A stretch of DNA of 20,922 bases from an uncultured Mycoplasmatota bacterium (GCA_900553835.1 USFF01000013.1:1-20922), one strand, 5' to 3'; positions 1-7,079 are shown, counted from the first letter of the stretch. The notes: generated by a model from the sequence alone, not told the origin. Program-made: numbers and translations.

Positions 1-2
1 AT

Positions 3-77
3 AAAATGATAATTGATGTTGATAAAAATATAAATAATTTAAAAAATAAGTATGATAAATTGACTAGCAAAAGTTAG
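3..77 (+). CDS. 3' end of an upstream gene (partial)
   Basis: Frame 3 is open from the window edge to a TAG at 75-77 and encodes about 24 residues rich in Lys, Asn and Asp. A strong terminator begins inside the last codons, which is how several genes here end, so this is probably the tail of a real gene whose body lies to the left. No family can be named from so short a piece. It would belong to the same mobile element as the genes that follow. Confidence 0.45.
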   Translation, partial: KMIIDVDKNINNLKNKYDKLTSKS

Positions 78-87
78 TCTTTTTTTT
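62..87 (+). terminator. Intrinsic terminator
   Basis: GACTAGC and GTTAGTC form a 7-bp stem (one G-T wobble) closed by an AAAA tetraloop and followed by eight T. It overlaps the stop codon of the partial upstream frame and separates it from the ArdC-like gene. Confidence 0.8.
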
Positions 88-135
88 ATACTTTTAAAGG
101 GGGTTGAAATTATAGACATAATTAATAGTCTTAAT

Positions 136-1086
136 TTGATTAAAGAATATACATCAAAAAAAGACTTTGAAAAAATTAAAGATACTACTTTAAATATAGA
201 AAAAAGTATTTTGAATAATTACCATAGTCATAATGATTTTAAAAGATTAATTGATACCATTGTGCTATATAGTGATTATTCTTTTTTTAATACTTTATTA
301 ATTGATTATCAATATCCTTTTTTCTTGGATCTTGGTACTGAAAATAAATTTAAGAAAAATGGATTTACTATTTTGAATAATGCTAAAAAGATTAATATAC
401 TATCACCAGATAATGATGTATTTGTAAAAGTTAAAAATGATGATAAAGAAGAAATATTACCTTATACTTCACTAACTGATGAAGAAAAAGAAAAACTTAA
501 TAATCCTAATGATAAAAGTATTACATTAGATCATACAGAACTAAAAGGAATGAATATTATAGAACTATATGATTGTAAAGATACTACTATGGAACAAAAA
601 GATTATAAAAGTTTAGAATTACCTGCATTACTTCTTTTTGATTATCAAGATATATATAATTCTTTTGTAAAAGCACTATATGCTGATGGATATAAAATTA
701 ACTATTGTAATAATTTAAAAAATAAATTTGATTATGATAAAGATAATAAAACTATTAATTTGAAAAAAGGTATCAATGATAGAATTAAAGTTTTATCTAT
801 GCTAGATATTTATACATCAGATAATGCAAATAATGATTTTGAGAAAGAACTTTTAAAATATTCTATTTGTAAAGGTATAGGAATAGATACAGACTTTGAT
901 GATAAATTTGATTTATATGATTGGTATAAAAAAACAGATTTTAATGATGTTGAAAAATCTTTTAAATTAATATCATCAAAAGGAAGAAAATTTATTAATA
1001 ACTTTAATAAGTTTTTTAGTATTGAGAAGAAAAACTTTGAGTACATACCTCTTGGGTTATATGAAGATTATAATTTATCACTTTAG
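136..1086 (+). CDS. ArdC-like antirestriction protein with degenerate protease half
   Basis: About 316 residues. Residues 30-100 resemble the N-terminal ssDNA-binding domain of ArdC/DUF1738 proteins: Y48-S-F-F-N52-T-L-L-I then Q59-Y-P61, followed by the G-F-T-I-L and I-N-I-L-S-P steps typical of that fold. Residues 136-150 (NIIELYDCKDT) fit the end of the domain. ArdC proteins protect incoming plasmid or ICE DNA and usually carry a zinc-peptidase domain. Here the expected HExxH site is absent: the matching stretch near 219-228 reads VLSMLDIYTS, although the later E-L-L-K-Y-S-I-C-K-G-I-G-I-D segment (238-251) is kept. The start is unclear. The only strong Shine-Dalgarno (AAAGGGGG, 96-103) lies over 30 nt before the TTG used here, and no ATG or GTG follows it in frame, so translation may begin at ATT 109 or ATA 112. 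The family call is inferred from pattern only. Confidence 0.6.
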   Translation: MIKEYTSKKDFEKIKDTTLNIEKSILNNYHSHNDFKRLIDTIVLYSDYSFFNTLLIDYQYPFFLDLGTENKFKKNGFTILNNAKKINILSPDNDVFVKVKNDDKEEILPYTSLTDEEKEKLNNPNDKSITLDHTELKGMNIIELYDCKDTTMEQKDYKSLELPALLLFDYQDIYNSFVKALYADGYKINYCNNLKNKFDYDKDNKTINLKKGINDRIKVLSMLDIYTSDNANNDFEKELLKYSICKGIGIDTDFDDKFDLYDWYKKTDFNDVEKSFKLISSKGRKFINNFNKFFSIEKKNFEYIPLGLYEDYNLSL

Positions 1087-1089
1087 GCG

Positions 1090-1119
1090 CTGACAAACAT
1101 ATTTATAGCGCGTTATAAT
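1090..1119 (+). promoter_or_regulatory. Putative promoter with overlapping GCGCT dyad
   Basis: CTGACA (1090-1095) and a perfect TATAAT (1114-1119) are 18 nt apart. An inverted repeat GCGCT (1087-1091)/AGCGC (1107-1111) brackets the spacer and could be an operator. Alternatively it is a weak hairpin followed by a T run after the ArdC-like gene. It would drive the two small genes downstream. Confidence 0.5.
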
Positions 1120-1121
1120 TT
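1107..1121 (+). repeat. Copy 1 of AGCGCGTTATAATTT motif
   Basis: This 15-base string recurs exactly at 2184-2198. In both places TTTAGG lies 25 bases before the start of the string (1082-1087 and 2159-2164), so the shared module is TTTAGG-N19-AGCGCGTTATAATTT, 40 bases in total. It contains the -10 box of the local promoter. Confidence 0.7.
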
Positions 1122-1141
1122 TTTTGTAAGGCGGTGTTGAT

Positions 1142-1414
1142 ATGAAAAAAGATCCTTGGGATAAATACTATAACAAATCTAAAGAACTAAAAATAAATGC
1201 AATTTATGCTGATACTTTATGCGAATTAATACTATTAAGATATGAATACGTATATGATAATATTAGTAAAGCTGATGTTTTGAAAGAACTACCGGGAATT
1301 AGAGAATTAAAACCTATTCAAGTAAAAACTATTTATGAAAAAGCAATAAAGTTATTAGAGTTAAAATATGATGTTATAGTTTTACAAGACAATCCATTTG
1401 TATTTAAAAAATAA
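1142..1414 (+). CDS. Small hypothetical protein of the mobile element
   Basis: A 90-residue protein with an ATG start 10 nt after an AAGGCGG ribosome site. I do not recognise the family. It begins MKKDPWDKYY, is mostly predicted helix with alternating charged and Leu/Ile residues, and has no signal peptide or membrane segment, so it is probably a soluble cytoplasmic protein. The segment around 50-75 (GIRELKPIQVKTIYEKAIKL) could be a short helix-turn-helix, but this is a guess. It follows a putative promoter and is 19 bp upstream of the next gene, so the two are probably co-transcribed. Confidence 0.7.
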   Translation: MKKDPWDKYYNKSKELKINAIYADTLCELILLRYEYVYDNISKADVLKELPGIRELKPIQVKTIYEKAIKLLELKYDVIVLQDNPFVFKK

Positions 1415-1433
1415 GAAAGTGAGTGATGAAAAT

Positions 1434-1892
1434 ATGGAACTAGCTACTATGTATTATGATTTTGTAAATGATTATTCAAATATGTTTAATATTAAAACAT
1501 TTATTGAAAAAGAAAAAATAAGAAGTGATGAAAAGACAAATGCTGTTGTTGAAATACTAAATGAATACTATATCAATGGAACTATGTTTTGCTTTTTAAA
1601 AAGTGATAAAGAAAAAGCAATTAACGACATAGTTAAAAAACTTCAAAGTAAAAATGGTACATTTGATTTAATTAATAAACTTGAAGTTGTTATTGATGAT
1701 GACGAAAACTATCTGGTACAAATAATTTTAATGTATGATAATTGTAATAACAATATAGAAACATTGAAAAATAAAGTTGATAAAAGATATAAAAATAATC
1801 AAAAATTTCATAAGAAAGATTATTTTGATTTATTTTTAAAATATAATGATTTATTTAATAAATTAAATTATCATTATGATAATAATATATAA
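1434..1892 (+). CDS. Hypothetical protein of the mobile element
   Basis: About 152 residues from the ATG at 1434. An in-frame TTG at 1398 would overlap the previous gene and has no ribosome site, whereas AAGTGAGTG lies just before 1434. No family is recognised. The sequence is acidic in the middle (VVIDDDENYLVQI) and ends in a basic, aromatic-rich helix region (KKDYFDLFLKYNDLFNKLNY). There is no Cys pattern, no signal peptide and no membrane segment. It is in a row with the 90-residue gene upstream and ends at a long stem-loop with a T run, so these two genes form one unit. It is presumably accessory to transfer or maintenance of the element, but nothing in the sequence proves this. Confidence 0.65.
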   Translation: MELATMYYDFVNDYSNMFNIKTFIEKEKIRSDEKTNAVVEILNEYYINGTMFCFLKSDKEKAINDIVKKLQSKNGTFDLINKLEVVIDDDENYLVQIILMYDNCNNNIETLKNKVDKRYKNNQKFHKKDYFDLFLKYNDLFNKLNYHYDNNI

Positions 1893-1900
1893 ACAATATT

Positions 1901-1975
1901 AAAACTATGATTTAGTTATCAAATTTAATTTTATCTCATAAGTTAAATTAGGAACTATTAATTATAGTTTTTTTT
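1901..1975 (+). terminator. Long stem-loop ending in T run
   Basis: AAAACTATGAT pairs with ATTATAGTTTT (one G-T wobble), then TAGTT with AACTA, then AATTTAA with TTAAATT around a 14-nt loop. A run of eight T overlaps the base of the stem. The 70-nt hairpin is longer than an ordinary terminator and may also act as an attenuator before the recombinase unit. Confidence 0.65.
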
Positions 1976-1997
1976 ATTTATATTAAGGGGGTTTAAT

Positions 1998-2183
1998 TTG
2001 GAAGAAAAAAAGAATAAAAAAGGGAAAAAAATTAATTATACAAAATTCAATTATAGTGAAGAATTTATCACTAATATAGAAAACCCCACTAAAGAAGATT
2101 TGAAAAATATATTTAATAAAAAATATTTTAATTATATAAGAAGATTGGAAAATCGCTCTTTAGGGGGCTGTATAAATGAATAA
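1998..2183 (+). CDS. Small basic protein preceding the recombinase
   Basis: 61 residues from a TTG start with an AAGGGGG ribosome site six bases upstream, which decides the start. The N-terminus is a Lys-rich tail (about 9 of the first 14 residues). It is followed by a single predicted helical segment (NPTKEDLKNIFNKKYFNYI). No family is recognised. Small basic proteins just upstream of large serine recombinases in integrative elements can be DNA-binding accessory or directionality factors, but that role is only suggested by position. The stop at 2181-2183 abuts the second copy of the AGCGCGTTATAATTT motif. The recombinase follows after 66 bp. Confidence 0.6.
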   Translation: MEEKKNKKGKKINYTKFNYSEEFITNIENPTKEDLKNIFNKKYFNYIRRLENRSLGGCINE

Positions 2184-2198
2184 AGCGCGTTATAATTT
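2184..2198 (+). repeat. Copy 2 of AGCGCGTTATAATTT motif
   Basis: Identical to 1107-1121 and again preceded by TTTAGG at the same distance. It contains TATAAT (2191-2196), a likely -10 box for the recombinase gene, but the -35 region is poor (CTGTAT), which suggests regulated or activator-dependent transcription. Confidence 0.6.
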
Positions 2199-2249
2199 AG
2201 TTAGCTTGGAATTACGATTAAAAATAATCAAAAAGGAAGTGTTATTTTT

Positions 2250-4304
2250 ATGAGTATATTACAAACTATTAAAACTATTATAAGGGTGGTGTTATATTTA
2301 AGATTATCTGATGAAGATAAAAACAAACTATCAAAAGAAGAATTATCACAAAGTATTAAGAATCAAGAAATAATGTTAAGGGATTATGCTGAAGAACAAG
2401 GCTGGGAAGTTGTTGGTGTTTATAATGATGATGATTGGTCTGGATCTGACGCTACAAGGCCTGATTTTAACAGAATGATTGAAGAATGTAAAAACGGTAA
2501 TGTTGATATTGTTTTATGCAAAACGCAAGCTAGATTTGCTCGTGATATGGAACTTGTAGAAAAGTACGTTCATAACTTATTTCACGAATGGAATGTAAGA
2601 TTTATAACAGTAGTTGATAGAATTGATAATGCTAGAAAAGAAACTAAAAAGACAAGTCAAATTCTAGGATTAACGGATCAATGGTATTTAGAAGATACAT
2701 CTTTAAATATTCGTGAAACATTAAAGTCAAAAAGAAAAGACGGTCAACTTACTTCAAGTTTTGCAACTTATGGTTATATGAAAGATCCAGAAAATAAAAA
2801 TCATTTAATAATTGATCCTATATCCGCTGAAGTTATTAAAAGAATTTATGATGAGTATTTGTCAGGAACTGGACTTGATAAAATCGCAAGAAGATTAAAT
2901 GAAGATAAAATATTAAGTCCTTATGAATACAAATTACTTAATGGTAGTAAATTGAAAATACCAGTAATTAAGGATTATGTAAATTATGGATATATTGAGA
3001 AAACTGGTACTTATATGTTAGATGTAAGTTTTACTAATAAGGAAGAATATATCTTAAAAGATTTAGTAAGTTTTAATTACATAACTACTGATATGAAAAG
3101 CTTTAATAATAAATGTGATATTGTATTAAAGAAATACACTAATAATAGAACAAAAATATATTATAGTGAAAATGATAATATTGATATTAATAACTTTAAT
3201 ATAGATGATTGTATTTTATTAAATGAAAATGATGTTATACCAAAGACAGCTAAAGTGATTATTTCATATACCAAAGAACTTGATCGTACTCACACTATTA
3301 ATTATCAGTTTGAAATTACTCTAAAAGAAAACAGAGAACACGAAGATTATTATATAAATATCTGTGGTAAAGCAACAGATGAAATAAAAAAATCAGACTT
3401 TATTCATAATATAAGAAAAAAGTTTAAGTGGTCTAGTTCTACTATTAGAACATTACTTACTGATGAAGTTTATATAGGTAATATGGTACAATTCAAATCA
3501 ACAACAGTTAGCTACAAAAATCACACGGTGGTATGGAATGATGATGAAACAAGAATTAGAAAGGATAATACACACGAGCCAATCATTGCTAAAGATATAT
3601 GGTACACAGTTCAAGAAAGATTAGAAAATACCGCTAGAAGTTGCAAAGGTGGTACAGTACACCCACTATGTAATAAAGTGTATTGTTCTAATTGCAATCA
3701 AATATTTACCAAAACAGGTAATCGTAGATCTGACGGTACTGGATATTTATGTTGTAAAGATAAAAAGACAAACTGGTCTAATTGTGATAATAAAGCTTCT
3801 ATTAGAGAAGATCAACTACATCAATTCATACTAGAAAAAATGAATGAAATGTTAAAGAAATTTTATGAAGAAGATGATCTTAAAGAAATGCAAAACGAAG
3901 TAATAGAACAAGATTTATACAAAGATAAATTAAATTCATTAGAAAAAGAATTACAAAGTATTAATAAGGAATTACAAGGTAAAAGTACATATTTTCAAAA
4001 GCTATATGAAGATCGTACAAATGGGATACTTCCAGAAAAAGAGTTTTTAATATTAATGAATAAGTATAAAGATGATAACGAAAAGTTAGAAGAACGACAA
4101 AAAATAGTGAAGAAAGAAATATCATCTACACTAGCAAAAAAAGAAACGGTAAAAACTAAAAAGAATATCTTTAAAAAGTACAGACATATAGAAGAATTAT
4201 CTATTGAAATTGTTGAAGATTTTATTGATAAAATTCTCATAGGAAGCTATGATGAAACAACAAATTCAAGGGATATTAAAATAATATGGAACTTTACCAT
4301 TTAA
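2250..4304 (+). CDS. Large serine recombinase (integrase of the element)
   Basis: 684 residues, catalysing site-specific integration and excision through a phosphoserine-DNA intermediate. The N-terminal resolvase domain spans about 11-150. YLRLS places the nucleophile at Ser20 with Arg18, and KTQARFARDM supplies Arg95 and Arg98. A Recombinase domain begins near 170 (TYGYMKDPENKNHLIIDP, IYDEYLSGTGLDKIARRLNED) and ends with SSSTIRTLLTDEVYIGNM (395-412). A zinc ribbon follows (C479-x2-C482, C501/C502, C512), then a long coiled coil (about 550-635), as in TndX/TnpX-type enzymes. Residues 236-390 form an unusual insertion inside the Recombinase domain. The ATG has AAGGAAG 10 nt upstream. The 3' end faces the element boundary and overlaps the truncated collagen-like ORF on the other strand by 11 bp. 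All catalytic residues are present, so it is probably active. Confidence 0.93.
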   Translation: MSILQTIKTIIRVVLYLRLSDEDKNKLSKEELSQSIKNQEIMLRDYAEEQGWEVVGVYNDDDWSGSDATRPDFNRMIEECKNGNVDIVLCKTQARFARDMELVEKYVHNLFHEWNVRFITVVDRIDNARKETKKTSQILGLTDQWYLEDTSLNIRETLKSKRKDGQLTSSFATYGYMKDPENKNHLIIDPISAEVIKRIYDEYLSGTGLDKIARRLNEDKILSPYEYKLLNGSKLKIPVIKDYVNYGYIEKTGTYMLDVSFTNKEEYILKDLVSFNYITTDMKSFNNKCDIVLKKYTNNRTKIYYSENDNIDINNFNIDDCILLNENDVIPKTAKVIISYTKELDRTHTINYQFEITLKENREHEDYYINICGKATDEIKKSDFIHNIRKKFKWSSSTIRTLLTDEVYIGNMVQFKSTTVSYKNHTVVWNDDETRIRKDNTHEPIIAKDIWYTVQERLENTARSCKGGTVHPLCNKVYCSNCNQIFTKTGNRRSDGTGYLCCKDKKTNWSNCDNKASIREDQLHQFILEKMNEMLKKFYEEDDLKEMQNEVIEQDLYKDKLNSLEKELQSINKELQGKSTYFQKLYEDRTNGILPEKEFLILMNKYKDDNEKLEERQKIVKKEISSTLAKKETVKTKKNIFKKYRHIEELSIEIVEDFIDKILIGSYDETTNSRDIKIIWNFTI

Positions 4305-4560
4305 AAATATATATAGATGATTTATTACATCGGGCAGTTGCTCCTCTTGGAATAGTAAAGTTTAGAATTGCATCTTGACTTGTTCCTGTATTAGTAACAA
4401 CTGCATTAGTACCTGGATTACCTGTAGTAGTATTACCTATAGTAATACTTCCCATTCCTGCAGGCCCGGTTGGGCCTACTATTGAACATATATTAGAATT
4501 TAATCTATTCTCATTATATTTTTTTATTTTACAGTAAGCTTTTCTATAAGAGTTATTCAT
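4294..4560 (-). pseudogene. 5' fragment of a collagen-like (exosporium/BclA-type) surface protein gene, disrupted
   Basis: 88 codons, starting at an ATG with GAAAGGAG seven bases upstream. A Lys/Asn-rich N-terminal leader (1-27) is followed by GPTGPAG (29-35), a collagen triplet run. A linker of about 35 residues (GSITIGNTTTGNPGTNAVV...) ends in NFTIPRGAT (67-75). That linker type normally continues into long Gly-X-Y repeats in Bacillota collagen-like proteins. Here it switches at about codon 76 to 13 unrelated residues (ARCNKSSIYIFKW) encoded by DNA next to and inside the recombinase 3' end. The most economical reading is that the mobile element integrated into the Gly-X-Y region, so the remaining repeats would lie beyond the left edge of the element. 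Excision would restore the gene. Such proteins often coat spores, but a spore role is not shown here. Confidence 0.7.
4331..4341. other. Probable attachment-site junction of the mobile element
   Basis: On the minus strand the collagen-like reading frame follows its expected pattern through Pro-Arg-Gly-Ala-Thr (codon 75, 4336-4338). It then leaves it: a Gly codon (ACTGG) is expected but ACTGCC is found, followed by non-collagen sequence to a stop shared with recombinase-side DNA. The break therefore lies within a few bases of 4333-4338, 30 bp past the recombinase stop, where a large serine recombinase att site is expected. The other end and the core dinucleotide are outside or undetermined. 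Confidence 0.55.
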
Positions 4561-4573
4561 TATAGACTCCTTT

Positions 4574-4636
4574 CTATTTTTTAATTATTTTAATACTTTT
4601 AATTCTATCAACTATTTTATTATATACATTTTTCAT
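4574..4636 (-). CDS. 20-residue leader peptide upstream of the collagen-like gene
   Basis: ATG at 4636 with AAAGGA eight bases upstream, then 20 codons and TAG, 13 bp before the ATG of the collagen-like gene. The peptide is strongly basic and amphipathic (MKNVYNKIVD then RIKSIKIIKK). It resembles no family I know. Its ribosome site and tight spacing argue for translation. It could couple translation to the downstream gene, be a small amphipathic peptide in its own right, or be chance in AT-rich DNA. Confidence 0.4.
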   Translation of the reverse strand: MKNVYNKIVDRIKSIKIIKK

Positions 4637-4656
4637 TTTTCTTGTCCTTTCTAATA

Positions 4657-4683
4657 TATAATATGAACAATTAAAAAAATAGT
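4657..4683 (-). promoter_or_regulatory. Putative promoter of the leader/collagen-like unit, possibly mother-cell sigma type
   Basis: On the minus strand CATATTATA (4657-4665) fits CATAnnnTA, the -10 of SigE/SigK promoters, and an AC lies 16 nt further upstream (4682-4683), as in SigK promoters. The same stretch can be read as a vegetative promoter, TTTACT-N17-TATTAT. AT-rich DNA makes chance matches likely. Confidence 0.35.
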
Positions 4684-4705
4684 AAAGGCAAATGCTTTAC
4701 TATTT
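4673..4705 (-). terminator. Intrinsic terminator of the dehydrogenase gene
   Basis: AAATAGTAAAG (plus strand 4677-4687) pairs perfectly with CTTTACTATTT (4695-4705) in an 11-bp stem with a 7-nt loop. On the minus strand it is followed by a T run (4673-4679). The stop codon of the dehydrogenase is inside the stem. Confidence 0.85.
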
Positions 4706-5716
4706 ATTAGGTTTTACTATTATTTTAACATTATCTGTTTTACCACTTGATAAATCTAAAAATGAGTTTTGTACTTCTTCTAAAGGTACTATTTTATCAA
4801 TATATTTAGTTACATTAATATTTTTGTTTTTTATAAGTTCAATTACTTTGTCAAAATCAAATTCACTATATGCAATAGCACCTTTCATTGTAATTTCTCC
4901 CATAACAGCTACTACTGATGGGATAGTAATTGGCATTAGTGAAACACCTACTAATATTATTTCTCCACCATTTTTTGTTATATTTATTGCTTCACTAACA
5001 GCAGCTGAATTACCACAGCACTCAATTACTTTATCAAAGCCACCTGTTTTTCCTTTTAATAAAGCTATGTTTTTTTCATCTAGTGCATCATAATACTCAT
5101 CAACAAAACCATAAGAAAGTGCTTTTTTACCTCTTAATGGGTTAGCTTCAAGTAATGCAACATAAGTTGCTCCTTCCATTTTTGCAAATTCTGCAGCCAT
5201 AAGGCCAATTATACCTGCCCCAATTATACAAACTTTATCTCCTACTTTAATATCAGCCAGTTTGACTCCATGTAAACTTACGGCAGATGGTTCAACCATT
5301 GCCGCTTCTTCATCGCTTACCTCTTTCGGTAAAAGTCTTGCCATGCTAGGAAAACAGCTACTATATTCAGCATAGGCACCACTATTATTTAGCGATAGTC
5401 CTGAAGCATTAAGCCAGGTTTCTGAGCAGTACTGAACATTACCGCTTTTACATGCATCACATTTACCACATGGACTTATTGGCAGGGCAGTAATTCTATC
5501 TCCAACTTTAAAATCACTTTTACCTGGATTAACTACAGTACCCGAGAACTCATGACCCATTACTAATCCTTTAGGATTACCTACTTCAAAGTAATGCAAG
5601 TCAGAACCACATATACCACAAGAATTTACTTTAAATATAACCTTCTCTTCATTACTTGGTATTTCTATTTCATTTAATTCTAATTTTTTAAAATCAACTA
5701 ATTCTACACATTTCAT
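4700..5716 (-). CDS. Zinc-dependent alcohol/polyol dehydrogenase (MDR family, sorbitol/threonine dehydrogenase-like)
   Basis: 338 residues from ATG 5716, which is preceded by GGTGAT; an in-frame GTG at 5725 would overlap that site. Catalytic zinc ligands are Cys36 (GICGSD), His55-Glu56 (GHEFSG) and probably Glu142 (VEPSAV). The structural zinc site is Cys83, Cys86, Cys89 and Cys97 (CGKCDACKSGNVQYC). The Rossmann motif is G166-A-G-I-I-G171, with acidic Glu190 at the end of the second strand favouring NAD(H) over NADP(H). Family members oxidise secondary alcohols such as sorbitol, butanediol or threonine; the substrate cannot be read from this sequence. The gene is single, with dacA upstream in the same direction but separated by a terminator, and it ends in its own terminator. 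Confidence 0.9.
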   Translation of the reverse strand: MKCVELVDFKKLELNEIEIPSNEEKVIFKVNSCGICGSDLHYFEVGNPKGLVMGHEFSGTVVNPGKSDFKVGDRITALPISPCGKCDACKSGNVQYCSETWLNASGLSLNNSGAYAEYSSCFPSMARLLPKEVSDEEAAMVEPSAVSLHGVKLADIKVGDKVCIIGAGIIGLMAAEFAKMEGATYVALLEANPLRGKKALSYGFVDEYYDALDEKNIALLKGKTGGFDKVIECCGNSAAVSEAINITKNGGEIILVGVSLMPITIPSVVAVMGEITMKGAIAYSEFDFDKVIELIKNKNINVTKYIDKIVPLEEVQNSFLDLSSGKTDNVKIIVKPNK

Positions 5717-5794
5717 TATAATCACCAGTTTTATAATATCACTTATTTAAAAAAAATAATTTGTTTTTTTTAATAAATATGTCTACTTTACAAT

Positions 5795-5818
5795 AAAAAA
5801 GATCTTTAAAAGATCTTT
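5795..5818 (-). terminator. Intrinsic terminator of dacA
   Basis: On the minus strand AAAGATC and GATCTTT form a 7-bp stem followed by six T. It starts at the stop codon of dacA. Confidence 0.8.
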
Positions 5819-6974
5819 AACTATTTAATACATTCACTTTTCCACTTAATATATCTTTAAAATAATTTTTCATTCTTGTAAAGAAACCACTTTTCTTTAC
5901 ATCTTCTTTTATAATTAAATTATAATTTATTATTTCATCATTATAATGAAGTTTAAGCACTCCTATTTTATCGCCTTTTTTAAGAGGAGCCTTTACATTA
6001 TCTAGTTCAATATCATACTTATAGTTAACTTCCCTAGTATTTTTATCAACAATTATATTAACATCTTTTTCTAAATAATATTTAATTGTTCTTTGTTTAG
6101 CATTGTCAATAAATATTTTACCTAAATAATTATCACTACTTACAAGAGTTTTTTTGTTATACATACTAAATGCGTATTCCATCATGTTTATAGTATCAGT
6201 ATTTCTATTTTCTTTAGTTTCTGCTTTCATAACTACTGTAATTAATCTCATATCATTTCTTTTCATTGTACCAGTTAAGCAATAACCAGCTTTATCAGTA
6301 AATCCAGTTTTAAGACCATCTAATCCACTATAGAATTTAATTAATGAATTAGTGTTTACAAGCCATAAACTTTTACCATTTTGATGGGTAATGGTTGTTT
6401 CATATGTACTTGTAAGTTTAATAATGCTTTCATGTTTTACTAACTCTTTAGCTATTAAAGCCATATCTCTTGCAGTAGTTAAGTGTCCTTCTTCATCTAA
6501 TCCATGTGGATTTTTAAATGTTGTATTAGTGGCTCCTAGTTCTTTAGCACGTTTATTCATCATGCTAACAAAATTTTCTACAGTTCCACCTATTTTCTCT
6601 GCCATTGCAACTGCTGAGTCATTAGCGGATCCTACTGCAATAGTAGTTAAAAGTTCTTCTACTGTGGAAGTACTACCTTTTTCTAAGTAAATTTGACTAC
6701 CACCCATATTAGCGGCTCTTTCACTTATAGTAACGACATCTTTTAAAGAAATATTACCTTTTTCTATTTCTTCTGTAATTAAAAGCATTGTCATTATTTT
6801 TGTCATTGAAGCAGGTGGTCTTAGAGTATCTGCATCTTTTTCAAATAATACTTTACCAGTAGTTGATTCCATGATAATTCCACTTTCGCTTAATAAATTA
6901 ATTTTAGTCTCTTCTGCATTTAATATGTTTACAAAAAGAAAACTAGAAATAATTATTATTAATATTTTTTTCAT
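5817..6974 (-). CDS. dacA: D-alanyl-D-alanine carboxypeptidase (DacA/PBP5 type, peptidase S11)
   Basis: 385 residues from the ATG at 6974, chosen because AGAGG lies five bases upstream; an in-frame GTG sits inside the ribosome site. The enzyme trims the terminal D-Ala from peptidoglycan pentapeptides outside the membrane. The signal peptide is residues 1-20 (KK, then a hydrophobic core, ending ILNA). The catalytic motifs are S56-M-T-K59 (SxxK), S116-A-N118 (SxN) and K222-T-G224 in GLKTGFTDKAGYC. A C-terminal beta domain (about 265-350) follows, and the tail FFTRMKNYFKDIL is an amphipathic helix typical of membrane anchoring. Length is normal for the family. It is divergent from the gene at 7080 and is followed by its own terminator. 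No sporulation-specific neighbours (spmA/spmB) are present, so a vegetative DacA is more likely than DacB. Confidence 0.93.
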   Translation of the reverse strand: MKKILIIIISSFLFVNILNAEETKINLLSESGIIMESTTGKVLFEKDADTLRPPASMTKIMTMLLITEEIEKGNISLKDVVTISERAANMGGSQIYLEKGSTSTVEELLTTIAVGSANDSAVAMAEKIGGTVENFVSMMNKRAKELGATNTTFKNPHGLDEEGHLTTARDMALIAKELVKHESIIKLTSTYETTITHQNGKSLWLVNTNSLIKFYSGLDGLKTGFTDKAGYCLTGTMKRNDMRLITVVMKAETKENRNTDTINMMEYAFSMYNKKTLVSSDNYLGKIFIDNAKQRTIKYYLEKDVNIIVDKNTREVNYKYDIELDNVKAPLKKGDKIGVLKLHYNDEIINYNLIIKEDVKKSGFFTRMKNYFKDILSGKVNVLNS

Positions 6975-7023
6975 ATACACCTCTAATAAAAGATATTCTT
7001 TATTCTAATTTTAATTACTATAT

Positions 7024-7053
7024 TTGACTTTTGTGTACCTAATATGGTATAAT
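7024..7053 (+). promoter_or_regulatory. Strong vegetative promoter
   Basis: TTGACT (7024-7029), an 18-nt spacer and TATAAT (7048-7053), with an extended TGG before the -10. A GAAGGGGG ribosome site follows and the gene starts 27 bp after the -10. Confidence 0.85.
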
Positions 7054-7079
7054 ATCAATCATTTGAAGGGGGAAAAGTT

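Noticed and set aside
4692..5093. Plus-strand frame of 133 codons
   Set aside because: It is antisense to the dehydrogenase, which has all family motifs; it starts in the terminator stem and has no ribosome site.
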